A DNA stretch of 64,000 nt, taken from the NCBI RefSeq assembly GCF_012927085.1, contig NZ_JABBFX010000006.1, positions 62,001-126,000 on the forward strand, in the 5' to 3' direction. Every line of letters starts with the position of its first letter. Positions within the stretch are counted from its first letter, which is position 1. The position numbers and the translations under genes are program-made. Source of the stretch: Ramlibacter agri (lineage in GTDB: Bacteria > Pseudomonadota > Gammaproteobacteria > Burkholderiales > Burkholderiaceae_C). Shown piece after piece: positions 17,735 through 30,260 of the stretch. The notes under the pieces were generated by a model. The model saw nothing but the letters and a program-made list of their open reading frames with translations. It ran no database searches and had not been told where the DNA came from.

Positions 17735-18639
17735 TTACTTCAGCTCCGCGCGCAGCACGGCCACCAGCGCTTCGGCGGCCGGTGACAACGAGCGGCCGCG
17801 CTTGGTGACCACCGAGATGTCGCGCGAGACGACCGGCGCGGTGAGCTTGCGCACCACCAGCGCATCGCCAGCCGGCGTGCGCGCGTAGGCGGAAGGCATC
17901 AGGGCGGCGCCCAGGCCGCTGCGCACCATCCACAGCGCCGTGGATAGGAAGGTCACTTCGTTCACCACGTCCAGCTGCACGCCGGCCTGCGCCGCCGCGC
18001 CGTCGATCAGCGGGCGGATGCCGTAGCCCGGTCGCACCGTGATCAGCGCGTGGCCTTGCAGGTCGGCCCAGCGCGTGCTGCGGAGCGCCGCCAGCGGATG
18101 GTCGCGCCGGCAAACCAGCGCCAGGTGGTCGACCAGCAGCCGCTGCGTGTCGACGTCGGCGGCGGCCCGCTCCGGCGTGCCCAGCCCGAGGTCCACGTGC
18201 TCGCCGACCACGCGCGAGACGAACTGCTCCGGCGCGCAATCGTCCACCACTACCTGGATCTGCGGATGCTTCAGGCTGAAGCGCTCCAGCACCTTGGGCA
18301 GCAGGATCTCGCCCAGCGTCGGCGTGACCGCCAGCGACACGCGCCCGCGCCGCAGCGCCGACAGGTCGCGCAGCCCGGCGCCGAGTGAATCGATGTCGCG
18401 CAGGATGCGCTCGGCCACCACCACCGCCTCCTCCGCCGCCCGCGTGGGCCGCAGCGAACGTGTCGTGCGGTCGAACAGGCGCGTGCCCTGGCCTTCTTCC
18501 AGCTGCCGGATCAGGACGCTGATGGCCGACTGCGTCAACGCCATCTGCTCCGCCGCCGCACTGAGCTTGCGCAGCTGGTAGACGCGCGGAAGGCGCGCAG
18601 CTGACGCACGCTGGGCGTGAAGTGCGGACGGGCATTCAT
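17735..18639 (-). CDS. LysR-family regulator with a one-base deletion near the start
   Basis: LysR-type regulator divergent from a Bug protein and a monooxygenase, which it presumably controls. From the ATG at 18639 the sequence reads MNARPHFTPSVRQLRAFRA, a normal LysR beginning, then leaves frame. The remainder (VYQLRKLSAAAEQMALTQSAISVLIRQLEEGQGTRLFDRTTRSL, then the substrate-binding domain to the stop at 17735) is intact one frame over. Adding one G at about 18584-18585 would join them as RAFRAVYQL. The shifted frame has an alternative ATG at 18649, which would give a protein with the first 20 or so residues replaced and helix 1 of the HTH damaged. It is therefore either a recent frameshift or a sequencing error. 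Confidence 0.85.
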
Positions 18640-18668
18640 GAAGCGCCATCATAAGTGCGCAAAAAATC

Positions 18669-18681
18669 TTCGATTTACGAA
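18669..18681. promoter_or_regulatory. Candidate LysR operator, T-N11-A
   Basis: TTCGATTTACGAA lies between the divergent LysR and Bug genes. It is an inverted repeat (TTCG ... CGAA) of exactly T-N11-A spacing, the LysR-family operator rule. It is 43 bases before the Bug gene start and 29 bases before the LysR start. The local sequence is A/T-rich compared with the surroundings. Function is inferred. Confidence 0.45.
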
Positions 18682-18724
18682 TGAATGCTTCCACGGTCCA
18701 ATGGGGCGACAAGGAGACAAACCG

Positions 18725-19696
18725 ATGCAAAGAATCGCCCGCGCCGCCCTCGCGCTGCTGGTGGCCGCCTGTGCCGCCGGCGCCAGCGCGCAGACCGACT
18801 ACCCGCGCCAGCCGATCCGGCTGGTGGTGACCTTCCCGCCCGGCGGCAGCGCCGACGCCGTGGTGCGCATGCTGGTGCCGCGCCTCAACGAGAAGCTGGG
18901 CCAGGCCGTCATCGTGGACAACAAGCCGGGCGCCGGCGGCAACATCGGCCTGAGCCTGGTCGCCAAGGCGCCGGCCGACGGCTACACATTGGGCGTGGGC
19001 GCGGCTGGCGCGCTGTCCGCCAACAGCAGCCTCTATGCGCAAATGCCCTTCGACGTGCAGAAGGACTTCCGCCCGGTCGGCATGCTGGCGGGCATTCCCT
19101 TCGTGCTGGTGGGCAACCCCGCGGTGCCGGCGAAGAACGCGAAGGAGCTGATCGCGCTGGCCAAGGCGCAGCCCGGCAAGTTCTCGGTGGCGCACGGCGG
19201 CAACGGCACGGCCATGCACCTGTCGACGGCGCTGTTCGCGCAGCTGGCCGGCGTCAAGGTGGTCGAAGTGCCGTACAAGGGCTCGGGCCCGGCGGCGCTG
19301 GACGCGCTGAGCGGCCAGGTGCAGCTGGCGATGGTGGACCTGCCGGCTTCGCTGCAGCAGATCAAGGCCGGCAAGCTGGTCGCCTATGCGGTCACCAGCC
19401 CGAAGCGGCTGCCGCAACTGCCCGACGTCCCCACGATGGAAGAAGCGGGCCTGGGCGGCTACGACTCCACCGGCTGGTTCGGCGTGGTCGCACCCGCCGG
19501 CACGCCGCCGCAAGCCATCGCGAAAGTGAACGCGGCGCTGAACAACGCGCTGTCCGATCCCGTCATCCAGGAACGCATGCGCGAGCTGGGCGTGGAACCC
19601 GAGCCGGGCAAGCCGGAAGCCTTCGGCGCCTACATCCAGTCGGAAACGGCCAAGTGGGCGCGCGTGATCAAGCAGGGCAACATCAAGCTGGATTGA
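18725..19696 (+). CDS. Bug-family tripartite tricarboxylate transporter substrate-binding protein
   Basis: Periplasmic solute-binding protein, TctC/Bug family, 323 residues. The ATG at 18725 follows a strong AAGGAG (18711-18716). A clean signal peptide (ALALLVAACAAGASAQ) precedes the typical DYPRQPIRLVVTFPPGGSADAVVRML, then NKPGAGGNIG, ADGYTL, and the C-terminal PEAFGAYIQSETAKWARVIK. Bug proteins are very abundant in Comamonadaceae and often orphan, as here, with no TctA/TctB membrane genes nearby. It is followed five bases later by an aromatic monooxygenase gene, suggesting the ligand is an aromatic acid that the enzyme attacks; this is inference. Confidence 0.92.
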   Translation: MQRIARAALALLVAACAAGASAQTDYPRQPIRLVVTFPPGGSADAVVRMLVPRLNEKLGQAVIVDNKPGAGGNIGLSLVAKAPADGYTLGVGAAGALSANSSLYAQMPFDVQKDFRPVGMLAGIPFVLVGNPAVPAKNAKELIALAKAQPGKFSVAHGGNGTAMHLSTALFAQLAGVKVVEVPYKGSGPAALDALSGQVQLAMVDLPASLQQIKAGKLVAYAVTSPKRLPQLPDVPTMEEAGLGGYDSTGWFGVVAPAGTPPQAIAKVNAALNNALSDPVIQERMRELGVEPEPGKPEAFGAYIQSETAKWARVIKQGNIKLD

Positions 19697-19701
19697 AGAA
19701 C

Positions 19702-21369
19702 ATGCAGGACCTGGAATGCGATGTCCTCGTCGTCGGCGCCGGCCCCGTGGGCCTGACCTTGGCGATGGACCTGGTGGCGCGCGGCGCGAAGGTGGTGGTC
19801 GCCGAGATCCGCCGCTACGCCGAGCCGCCGAACGTCAAGTGCAACCACGTTGCCGCCCGCACGATGGAGCGCTTCCGCCGGCTGGGCGTGGCGCAGAAGC
19901 TGCGCGATGCCGGCCTGCCGGCGGACCACCCGAACGACGTGGTGTTCCGCACCAGCGTCTGCGGCGCCGAGCTCACGCGCATCCCGATCCCGGGCCGCGC
20001 CGAGCGCTACGTCTCGAAGGAAGGCCCTGACACCTGGTGGCCGACGCCGGAGCCGCCGCACCGCATCAACCAGATCTTCCTGGAGCCGATCCTGCTGGAG
20101 CACACGGCGGCGTTGCCCGGCGTGAGCTTGCTCAATCGCACCCAGGTCACGTCCTTCACGCAGGCGAACGGCGGCGTGGAAGCGGTGGCGCTGGACCTGG
20201 ACACGCGCCAGGAGCGGCGCATCCGCGCGCGCTACCTGGTGGGCTGCGACGGCGGCAGTTCGACGGTGCGCAAGGCGATCGGCGCCAAGCTGGAAGGCAC
20301 GCCGGTGATACAGCGCGTGCAGTCCACCTACATCCGCGCGCCGCAGCTGCGCGCGCTGATCCCCGGCCCGCCGGCCTGGTCCTACTACTCGGTGAACCCG
20401 CGGCGCTGCGGCACCATGTTCGCCATCGACGGCAGCACCACCTGGCTGGTGCACAACCACCTGAACCCGGACGAGCCGGAGTTCGACTCGATCGACCGCG
20501 ACTGGTCGATCAGGCAGATCCTGGGCGTGGGCGCCGATTTCCAGTACGAGGTGATCAGCAAGGAGGATTGGGTCGGCCGCCGCCTCGTGGCCAACCGCTT
20601 CCGCGACCGCAACGTCTTCATCGCCGGCGACGCCGCGCACCTGTGGGTGCCTTACGCCGGCTACGGCATGAACGCAGGCATCGCCGACGCGCTGAACCTC
20701 TCCTGGCTGCTGGGCGCGCGGCTGCAGGGTTGGGCCGACGAGTCCATCCTCGATGCCTACGAGGCGGAGCGGCAACCGATCACCGAGCAGGTCTCGCACT
20801 TCGCGATGGAACATGCGGCCAAGATGATCAAGGCGCGGCGCGCGGTGCCGGCCAACATCGAGGCCGACGACGCCGAAGGCGAGCGCGCGCGGCGCGAGAT
20901 CGGCCAGGAAGCCTACGAGCTCAACGTGCAGCAGTTCTGCTGCGCCGGCCTGAACTTCGGCTACTTCTACCAGGGCTCGCCCATCATCGCCGGCGACGGC
21001 GAGGCGCCGCCGGCCTACAGCATGGGCGGCTTCACCGAATCGACGGTGCCCGGCTGCCGCGCGCCGCACTTCTGGCTGGCCGATGGCCGCTCGCTGTACG
21101 ACGCCTTCGGCCAAGGCTACACCTTGCTGCGCTTCGATGCGGGCGTCGACGTCGAGCCCCTGCTGTCAGCCGCACATGCTCGCAAGCTGCCGCTGCAGGT
21201 GATCGACGTCGACGCCGCCGCAGTGCCCGCGGCCTATCGCCACAAGCTGGTGCTGTGCCGCGACGACCAGCACGTGGCCTGGCGTTCCGATGCGGTGCCG
21301 GCGGATGCGACTGCGCTGGTCGATTTCCTGCGCGGCGCACGGCGAGACTCGATGCAGCTCGCGGCCTGA
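19702..21369 (+). CDS. FAD-dependent aromatic-ring monooxygenase (MhpA/PHBH-like)
   Basis: Class A flavoprotein hydroxylase, 555 residues, using NAD(P)H and O2 to hydroxylate a phenolic substrate. The Rossmann FAD motif is at the N-terminus (VVGAGPVGLTLAMDLVARGAKV, GAGPVG at 12-17), the dinucleotide motif YLVGCDGGSSTVRKAIG is in the middle, and the GD motif VFIAGDAAHLWVPYAGYGMNAGIADALNLSW is around residue 310. The C-terminal thioredoxin-like domain common in 3-(3-hydroxyphenyl)propionate hydroxylases is present (about 420-555), so length is normal for that group. It forms a unit with the Bug gene upstream and is presumably regulated by the divergent LysR. The exact substrate is undetermined. 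Confidence 0.9.
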   Translation: MQDLECDVLVVGAGPVGLTLAMDLVARGAKVVVAEIRRYAEPPNVKCNHVAARTMERFRRLGVAQKLRDAGLPADHPNDVVFRTSVCGAELTRIPIPGRAERYVSKEGPDTWWPTPEPPHRINQIFLEPILLEHTAALPGVSLLNRTQVTSFTQANGGVEAVALDLDTRQERRIRARYLVGCDGGSSTVRKAIGAKLEGTPVIQRVQSTYIRAPQLRALIPGPPAWSYYSVNPRRCGTMFAIDGSTTWLVHNHLNPDEPEFDSIDRDWSIRQILGVGADFQYEVISKEDWVGRRLVANRFRDRNVFIAGDAAHLWVPYAGYGMNAGIADALNLSWLLGARLQGWADESILDAYEAERQPITEQVSHFAMEHAAKMIKARRAVPANIEADDAEGERARREIGQEAYELNVQQFCCAGLNFGYFYQGSPIIAGDGEAPPAYSMGGFTESTVPGCRAPHFWLADGRSLYDAFGQGYTLLRFDAGVDVEPLLSAAHARKLPLQVIDVDAAAVPAAYRHKLVLCRDDQHVAWRSDAVPADATALVDFLRGARRDSMQLAA

Positions 21370-21379
21370 AGCCGCGCCG

Positions 21380-24520
<3,141 letters not shown>

Positions 24521-24526
24521 CGGCTC

Positions 24527-25435
24527 CTATCTTGCCAGTGTCGAAGCGCCAAAGAGGCTCTGGATGAATTCCACGGCCAGTTCTGCGGTGCGGTTGCGCA
24601 CGTCCAGCGCCGGATTGATCTCGACGACGTCCAGCGAGCCGAGGCGGCCGGTGTCGGCGATCATCTCCATGCAAAGCTGCATCTCGCGGTAGGTCGGGCC
24701 GCCGCGCACGCCGGTGCCGACGCCGGGCGCCTCCATCGGGTCCAGGCAATCCAGGTCGAAGCTCACATGCAGGTGGGTGTCCTCGTCCACGTCCTGCAGC
24801 ACCTCGGTCATGGTGTAGCGCATGCCGTGTTCGTCGATGTGGCGCATGTCGAACACCTGCAGCCCGAGCTGGCGGATCGCCTGCTTCTCCTCGGCATCGA
24901 CGCTGCGGATGCCGATGAAGTCGATGTTGTCCGGCGTCAACGCGGCGCGTTCGCCGCTCCAGCCCACCAGGTCGGCCGGCCCGTGCCCCAGCAGGGCGGC
25001 CACCGGCATGCCATGGATGTTGCCGCTGGGGCTGATGCTTTCGGTGTTGACGTCGGTGTGCGCGTCCAGCCAGACGACGCGCAGGTTCTTGTGCTGCTGC
25101 CGGCACTGCCGCGCCACCGCGCTGATGGAGCCGATGGCCAGGCAGTGGTCGCCGCCCATCAGCACCGGGACGTGGCCCATGGCGAGGTCGGTGGAGACCG
25201 CGTCGAACACGGCGCGGTTCCAGGCCACCACTTCCGGCAGGTGCCGGATGCCGCTCTGCGGCGAGGACCAGGGATTGGGCGGCCCGGACAGGTTGCCGCG
25301 GTCGATGATCTCGATGCGATGGCCGCGCAGGGCATCGCCGATGCCGGCCACGCGCAGCGCGTCCGGGCCCATGCCGGCCCCGCGCACGCTCGCGCCCACG
25401 TCCGTGGGCGCACCGATCAGGCTCACAGTTTTCAT
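24527..25435 (-). CDS. rocF: Arginase
   Basis: Cytosolic manganese enzyme that hydrolyses arginine to ornithine and urea, 302 residues, normal length. The start MKTVSLIGAPTDVGASVRGAGMGPDALR is the standard arginase beginning. Metal ligands and signatures are visible in order: MGGDHCLAIG, WLDAHTDVNT with SGNIHGMP, and SFDLDCLDPMEAPGVGTGVRGG. The conserved C-terminal SLDVVEINPALDVRNRTAELAVE is also present. It is separated from the hybrid kinase by six bases downstream and from the asparaginase gene by about 80 bases upstream. Together these suggest nitrogen scavenging from amino acids; the link is positional only. Confidence 0.95.
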   Translation of the reverse strand: MKTVSLIGAPTDVGASVRGAGMGPDALRVAGIGDALRGHRIEIIDRGNLSGPPNPWSSPQSGIRHLPEVVAWNRAVFDAVSTDLAMGHVPVLMGGDHCLAIGSISAVARQCRQQHKNLRVVWLDAHTDVNTESISPSGNIHGMPVAALLGHGPADLVGWSGERAALTPDNIDFIGIRSVDAEEKQAIRQLGLQVFDMRHIDEHGMRYTMTEVLQDVDEDTHLHVSFDLDCLDPMEAPGVGTGVRGGPTYREMQLCMEMIADTGRLGSLDVVEINPALDVRNRTAELAVEFIQSLFGASTLAR

Positions 25436-25518
25436 CCGGTCCTCGCTCCAGGTCGGCCGCGAATGCGGGTCATTTTGCGGCAAGGAGCCGGGATCCGGGT
25501 TGGAAGCGTTGCAGGCAG

Positions 25519-26537
25519 TCACCGAAGCCGGGAGCCGGCCAGCCGGAAGAGCGGGCGGCGCGCGCCCACCGGCACGCCCTGGATGCTGGCGATGACTTCG
25601 CCGCGCCAGGGCCGCAGCGCCTCGCGCTGTGCTGCGTCCAGCCAGCCCAGCTGGTCCAGCGCTTCCACGGTCGCGGCGTAGACCGCCGGCTTGCTGCCGT
25701 CGCTGACCTTCACCGCCAGCGCTTCGCCGCGGCTGCGGCTGGCCACCACCTGGACGCCATCGGCGCCCGCCTTCGTGACCCAGTCGCCGCGGCCGGCCTG
25801 CATGAAGGCGAGGTCGTTGCGGCCGGTCCCGGAAACCAGTTCCGGATGCGCCGTCATCGCATCGGCGACCTGCTGGAAGCTGGCGCCGAACTGGGCGTCG
25901 GCCTTGCCACTGGCGATGCGGGCGAAGGCCCGCGCCAGGCGGGACAGCGGCAGGGCGTAGTTGGGCGCGGAGCAGCCGTCGATGCCATGGCCAGCTGCGC
26001 TTCGTCCAGGCCGGCCACCGCAGCCACCTGCCGGCGGACGGCGCGCTGCAGCGGATGCGCCGGCTGCAGGTAGCTCTCCAGCGCCGCGCCATGCTGCACG
26101 CAGTACGCGAGGAAGCCGCTGTGCTTGCCGCTGCAGTTGTGGTTGCGCTCGTCGTAGCTGCCCGGCGCGGGCGGCGGCCACGCGCCCAGCTCGGCGTAGA
26201 AGGGCAAGTGGCAGCCGCATTGCAGCCGCTGGTAGCCGACGCCGGTCTTGGCCAGGATGTTGTCCACCTGCGCCACGTGCATCGGCTCGCCGCTGTGGCT
26301 GGCGCACAGCAGCGCCAGGTTGGCCGGCGTGAAGCCGAAATGCTGCACGCCGCCGCCCTCCAGGAAGGGCAGCGCCTGAAGCGGCTTGAGCGTCGAACGC
26401 GTGAAGGTGAGCCAGTGCGGGTCACCGGCGCTCGCCAGCACCTGGCCGGCGGCGTCGCTGACGGCGACGGCGCCGAAGTGCAGGTTCTCGCGCGTGTCGC
26501 CGCGGGTGGTCTCGACCAGGGGAGCGAGCGTTGTCAT
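25519..26537 (-). pseudogene. Asparaginase (L-asparaginase II family) split by a one-base deletion
   Basis: The gene starts normally at 26537 (MTTLAPLVETTRGDTRENLHFGAVAVSD) and contains HWLTFTRSTLKPLQALPFLEGG, LCASHSGEPMHV, CGCHLPFYAELGAWPP and NHNCSGKHSGFLAYC, all typical of the asparaginase family that is unrelated to AnsA/AnsB. At about 25984 the frame breaks after DEAQLAM; the next frame continues with IDGCSAPNYALPLSRLARAFARIASG down to the stop at 25519. One additional G in the GG run there would restore AMGIDGCSAPNY. A repaired protein would have about 339 residues, the normal length. It is therefore a young pseudogene or, equally likely, a sequencing error. Confidence 0.85.
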
Positions 26538-26581
26538 GCAGGCGATTCTGCATCCGGGGACGCTGCCTTACGATGCCGCGC

Positions 26582-28399
26582 ATGACCGAACTGCGCTCTC
26601 CCCTGCAAGCCCAGGTCGTCCAGTGGCTGGTGGCGCCCGGCGCCACCGTGCGCACCGGCGACGTGCTCGTCATCCTGGAAGCGATGAAGATGGAGCACGA
26701 GCTGCGCAGCCCGGGCGCAGGGCGCGTACGCGAGCGCTTTTTCGAGGAAGGCGAGACGGTCGGTGAGCGGGACTTGCTGGCGACGCTGGAGCTTGCGGCC
26801 GTTGAAGGCGACAACGGGTCGAAGCCGGCAGCGCAAGTTGCGGCCAGCGCTATCCGCCCCGACCTGCAACGCGTCCTCGACCGCCACGCCCTGACTCAGG
26901 ACGCCGCGCGCCCGCAAGCCATCGCCAGGCGCCATGCGCTGGGCCTGCGCAGCGCCCGCGAAAACATCGCCGACCTGTGCGACGCCGGCTCCTTCAGCGA
27001 ATACGGCACGCTGGCCGTCGCCGCGCAGCGCAGCCGGCGCAGCGAGGACGACCTGCAGCGCAACACGCCCGCCGACGGCATGGTCACGGGCGTCGGCAGC
27101 ATCAACGGCGAGCTGTTCCCGCCGGAGCGCTCGCGCGCCGTCGTCCTGGCCTACGACGCCACGGTGCTCGCCGGCACCCAGGGCTTTCGCAACCACCAGA
27201 AAACCGACCGCATGCTGGGCGTGGCGCTGAAGAACCGCCTGCCGGTGGTGCTGTTCGCCGAGGGCGGCGGCGGCCGGCCGGGCGACACCGACATGCCCAT
27301 CGTCGCCGGCCTGCACGTGCCCACCTTCGCCAGCTTCGCGCGGCTGAACGGCCAGGTGCCGGTGATCGGCATTGCGGCCGGCCGTTGCTTTGCCGGCAAT
27401 GCGGCGCTGCTGGGATGCTGCGACGTGATCATCGCCACCCGGGACAGCAACATCGGCATGGGCGGCCCGGCGATGGTGGAAGGCGGCGGCCTCGGCGTGT
27501 TCCAGCCGGAGCAGATCGGCCCGGCAGGCGTGCAGCATGGCAACGGCGTCATCGACGTGCTGGTGCAGGACGAGGCAGAAGCCGTTGCCGCTGCGCGCCG
27601 CTACCTCGCCTTCTTCCAGGGCGAGGTGCCCTTCTTCGAGCCGCCGGATCCACTGGCGCTGCGCAACGTGGTGCCGGAAAACCGGCTGCGCGTGTACGAC
27701 AGCCGCGCCGCGCTGGAAGGCATCGTCGATGCCGGATCGCTGTTGCATCTGCGCAGCGGCTTCGGGCTGGGCATCCACACCGCGCTGGGCCGCATCGAAG
27801 GCCGGCCCGTGGGCTTGCTGGCGAACAACCCGCTGCACCTGGGCGGCGCCATCGATGCCGATGCGGCCGACAAGGCGGCGCGCTTCATGCAGTTGTGCAA
27901 CGCGCACGGCCTGCCCATCGTGAGCCTCGTCGACACGCCCGGATTCATGGTGGGCCCGGCGATCGAGGAACAGGCGCAGGTGCGGCACGTCAGCCGCATG
28001 TTCATCGCCGCCGCCCACCTGCGCGTCCCGTTCTTCAGCGTGGTCCTGCGCAAGGGCTATGGCCTGGGCGCGATGGCGATGGCGGCCGGCGGCTTCCACG
28101 AACCGGACGCGATGGTCGCCTGGCCCAGCGGCGAATTCGGCGGCATGGGCCTGGAAGGCGCGGTGCGCCTGGGCTATCGCAGGGAACTCGAGGCGCTGCC
28201 GGAAGGCCCGCAACGCGAGGCGCTGTTCGAGCAACTGGTTGCGAAGCAGTACGCCGCCGGCCAGGCGACGAACATGGCGGCAACCCTGGAAATCGATGCG
28301 GTCATCGACCCCGCCGAAACCCGCGACTGGCTGGTGCGCGGCTTGTCCGCGGCGCGTGTGGCGCCGGCCGTGGGCGCGCCGGCGATCGACGCCTGGTGA
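26582..28399 (+). CDS. Biotin-carrier / carboxyltransferase fusion (acyl-CoA carboxylase subunit)
   Basis: A 605-residue protein joining two carboxylase parts. Residues 1-75 form a biotinyl domain with the biotinylation site EAMKM (K36), at the N-terminus rather than the C-terminus of a carrier. After an Ala-rich linker, about 95-590 is a complete carboxyltransferase of the PccB/AccD5 type, with HQKTDRMLGVALKNRLPVVLFAEGGGGRPG, GRCFAGNAALLGCCDVIIATRDSNIGMGGPAM and LVDTPGFMVGPAIEEQAQVRH. No biotin carboxylase gene is in the window, so that subunit must come from elsewhere. The start could also be nine bases earlier (26573). The gene is divergent from the asparaginase gene 44 bases away. The acyl-CoA substrate is unknown. 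Confidence 0.88.
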   Translation: MTELRSPLQAQVVQWLVAPGATVRTGDVLVILEAMKMEHELRSPGAGRVRERFFEEGETVGERDLLATLELAAVEGDNGSKPAAQVAASAIRPDLQRVLDRHALTQDAARPQAIARRHALGLRSARENIADLCDAGSFSEYGTLAVAAQRSRRSEDDLQRNTPADGMVTGVGSINGELFPPERSRAVVLAYDATVLAGTQGFRNHQKTDRMLGVALKNRLPVVLFAEGGGGRPGDTDMPIVAGLHVPTFASFARLNGQVPVIGIAAGRCFAGNAALLGCCDVIIATRDSNIGMGGPAMVEGGGLGVFQPEQIGPAGVQHGNGVIDVLVQDEAEAVAAARRYLAFFQGEVPFFEPPDPLALRNVVPENRLRVYDSRAALEGIVDAGSLLHLRSGFGLGIHTALGRIEGRPVGLLANNPLHLGGAIDADAADKAARFMQLCNAHGLPIVSLVDTPGFMVGPAIEEQAQVRHVSRMFIAAAHLRVPFFSVVLRKGYGLGAMAMAAGGFHEPDAMVAWPSGEFGGMGLEGAVRLGYRRELEALPEGPQREALFEQLVAKQYAAGQATNMAATLEIDAVIDPAETRDWLVRGLSAARVAPAVGAPAIDAW

Positions 28400-28987
<588 letters not shown>

Positions 28988-29014
28988 GCTCGCCTCCGGG
29001 TGGGCGGCCCGGCT

Positions 29015-29305
29015 TCAACCGCGCAGGCAGCGCCCCTGTTTCTCCAGCCAGTAGACCACGTTGCCGACGATCGCGACGCTGCCGGAAATCACCAGGCTGC
29101 CGGCGGCCGTGATGCCCGCGGCGGCCATCAGCGCGGCGCAGCCGCTGTTGGCGCAGCCCTGGATGGCCGCGATCTGCACCGGCTGCAGGGTGTACTGGCG
29201 CGCCACCGTGCGGCACTCGTAGTCGTACGTGTCCACCGCCACCGGCACATAGACGCAGGCCGGCAGCAGCATGGCAACCGCGATCCAAACCAAACGATGT
29301 GACAT
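29015..29305 (-). CDS. Small putative lipoprotein
   Basis: A 96-residue protein with a signal peptide and a lipobox-like LLPAC (MSHRLVWIAVAMLLPACVYVPV). The mature part has further cysteines (YECRT, GCANSGCAAL, GRCLRG) and a hydrophobic Gly/Ala/Val stretch (ALMAAAGITAAGSLVISGSVAIVGNVVYWL) that could be one or two membrane helices. I do not recognise a family. Its start codon is only 10 bases from the end of the low-GC restriction gene, so its original promoter may have been displaced by that insertion. Confidence 0.6.
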   Translation of the reverse strand: MSHRLVWIAVAMLLPACVYVPVAVDTYDYECRTVARQYTLQPVQIAAIQGCANSGCAALMAAAGITAAGSLVISGSVAIVGNVVYWLEKQGRCLRG

Positions 29306-29315
29306 CGCCGCAAAA

Positions 29316-30260
29316 TTAAGTGCTCTGTGCAGTGCGAACTTCGTAGTCGAGTTGCGGACGAACAGGCTCCTGCCAAGGCTCGGCGTGAAACGCCGGCGAA
29401 TCGGGATCCCACTCCAAACGTGTCGTCACCGATTTCAGATCAGGCGCTCCGAACAAGAATCGCTCTTCGTATCGAAGGTACATGGTCTGAAAGAAGTCTT
29501 CGACGCGAAGCGGACTATCTACCGGCGGGAAACCAGCCAATACATTGCCCGCATCCTTGCCAACGGCCTCGACCATTCCAAGTGCAACAGCCTCATACCG
29601 ACTGACATCATCGCGGATACCTCTCCTGCCTGTAAGTTCACGCAACGCTGAATGGAATCGAATGATCGATTCAACCGTCTCTCCACCCGACGTTACGGCG
29701 ATATCGTTGGCCGCAAGCTGACGTGCAGGCTCGGCATGTTCGCTGGGCAACAATGCCGCAGCAGCTTCTGCCTGACGGTTCGCGCGAAGGACGAACAGGT
29801 ACCCGAAGACCATGGCCGGGTACGTGATGTGGAGGTTCGTGCACTCCCCAATCGTTTCTTCCATCCGGTTTGTGAGATTTCGGAATGCCCCAGTCATGCC
29901 CTTGCACGAGACTGCGAGGACTGGACCTATGCCGTTCTTGGTCACAACCACATCCACGTTTTTCGTCTTCATGCCGCCCAAGACCGTACGCTCGCCACCT
30001 CCGGCAGCAGCTGGGTCGAACTCAAGAATGAACCTTCCACCTCTGCTTTTCACCCGAAACGGAGGCCGTGGCGTGATGTCGTCGGGATGGAATCCGCCTT
30101 CCAGGACCAGCCGGCATGCTACGTACCAGTGGAGAGGCTTGATGTGCTGCTGGCCTTGAATGCCTCCTGCATAAGTCCCGAAGTGATGGAGCGCCTCTCG
30201 AAGATTGACCCATCGACAAACGCGAAACTCGGTCTGAATCGCGTCGCTACGCCGAGTCAT
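29316..30260 (-). CDS. Putative type II restriction endonuclease (PD-(D/E)xK-like)
   Basis: A 314-residue protein encoded just downstream of, and overlapping by 14 bases, a DNA adenine methylase gene; this pairing is the main evidence for its role. A candidate nuclease core is visible: D103 in KNVDVVVTKNG followed 17 residues later by K120 in PVLAVSCKGM, the spacing of a PD-(D/E)xK active site, with Ser in place of the middle acidic residue. Downstream is NLTNRMEETIGECTNLHITYPAMVFGYLFVLRAN, helical and conserved in style. I cannot assign a known isoschizomer family. Base composition and codon use differ from the chromosome, indicating transfer. Alternatively it could be another DNA-modification accessory protein. 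Confidence 0.7.
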   Translation of the reverse strand: MTRRSDAIQTEFRVCRWVNLREALHHFGTYAGGIQGQQHIKPLHWYVACRLVLEGGFHPDDITPRPPFRVKSRGGRFILEFDPAAAGGGERTVLGGMKTKNVDVVVTKNGIGPVLAVSCKGMTGAFRNLTNRMEETIGECTNLHITYPAMVFGYLFVLRANRQAEAAAALLPSEHAEPARQLAANDIAVTSGGETVESIIRFHSALRELTGRRGIRDDVSRYEAVALGMVEAVGKDAGNVLAGFPPVDSPLRVEDFFQTMYLRYEERFLFGAPDLKSVTTRLEWDPDSPAFHAEPWQEPVRPQLDYEVRTAQST

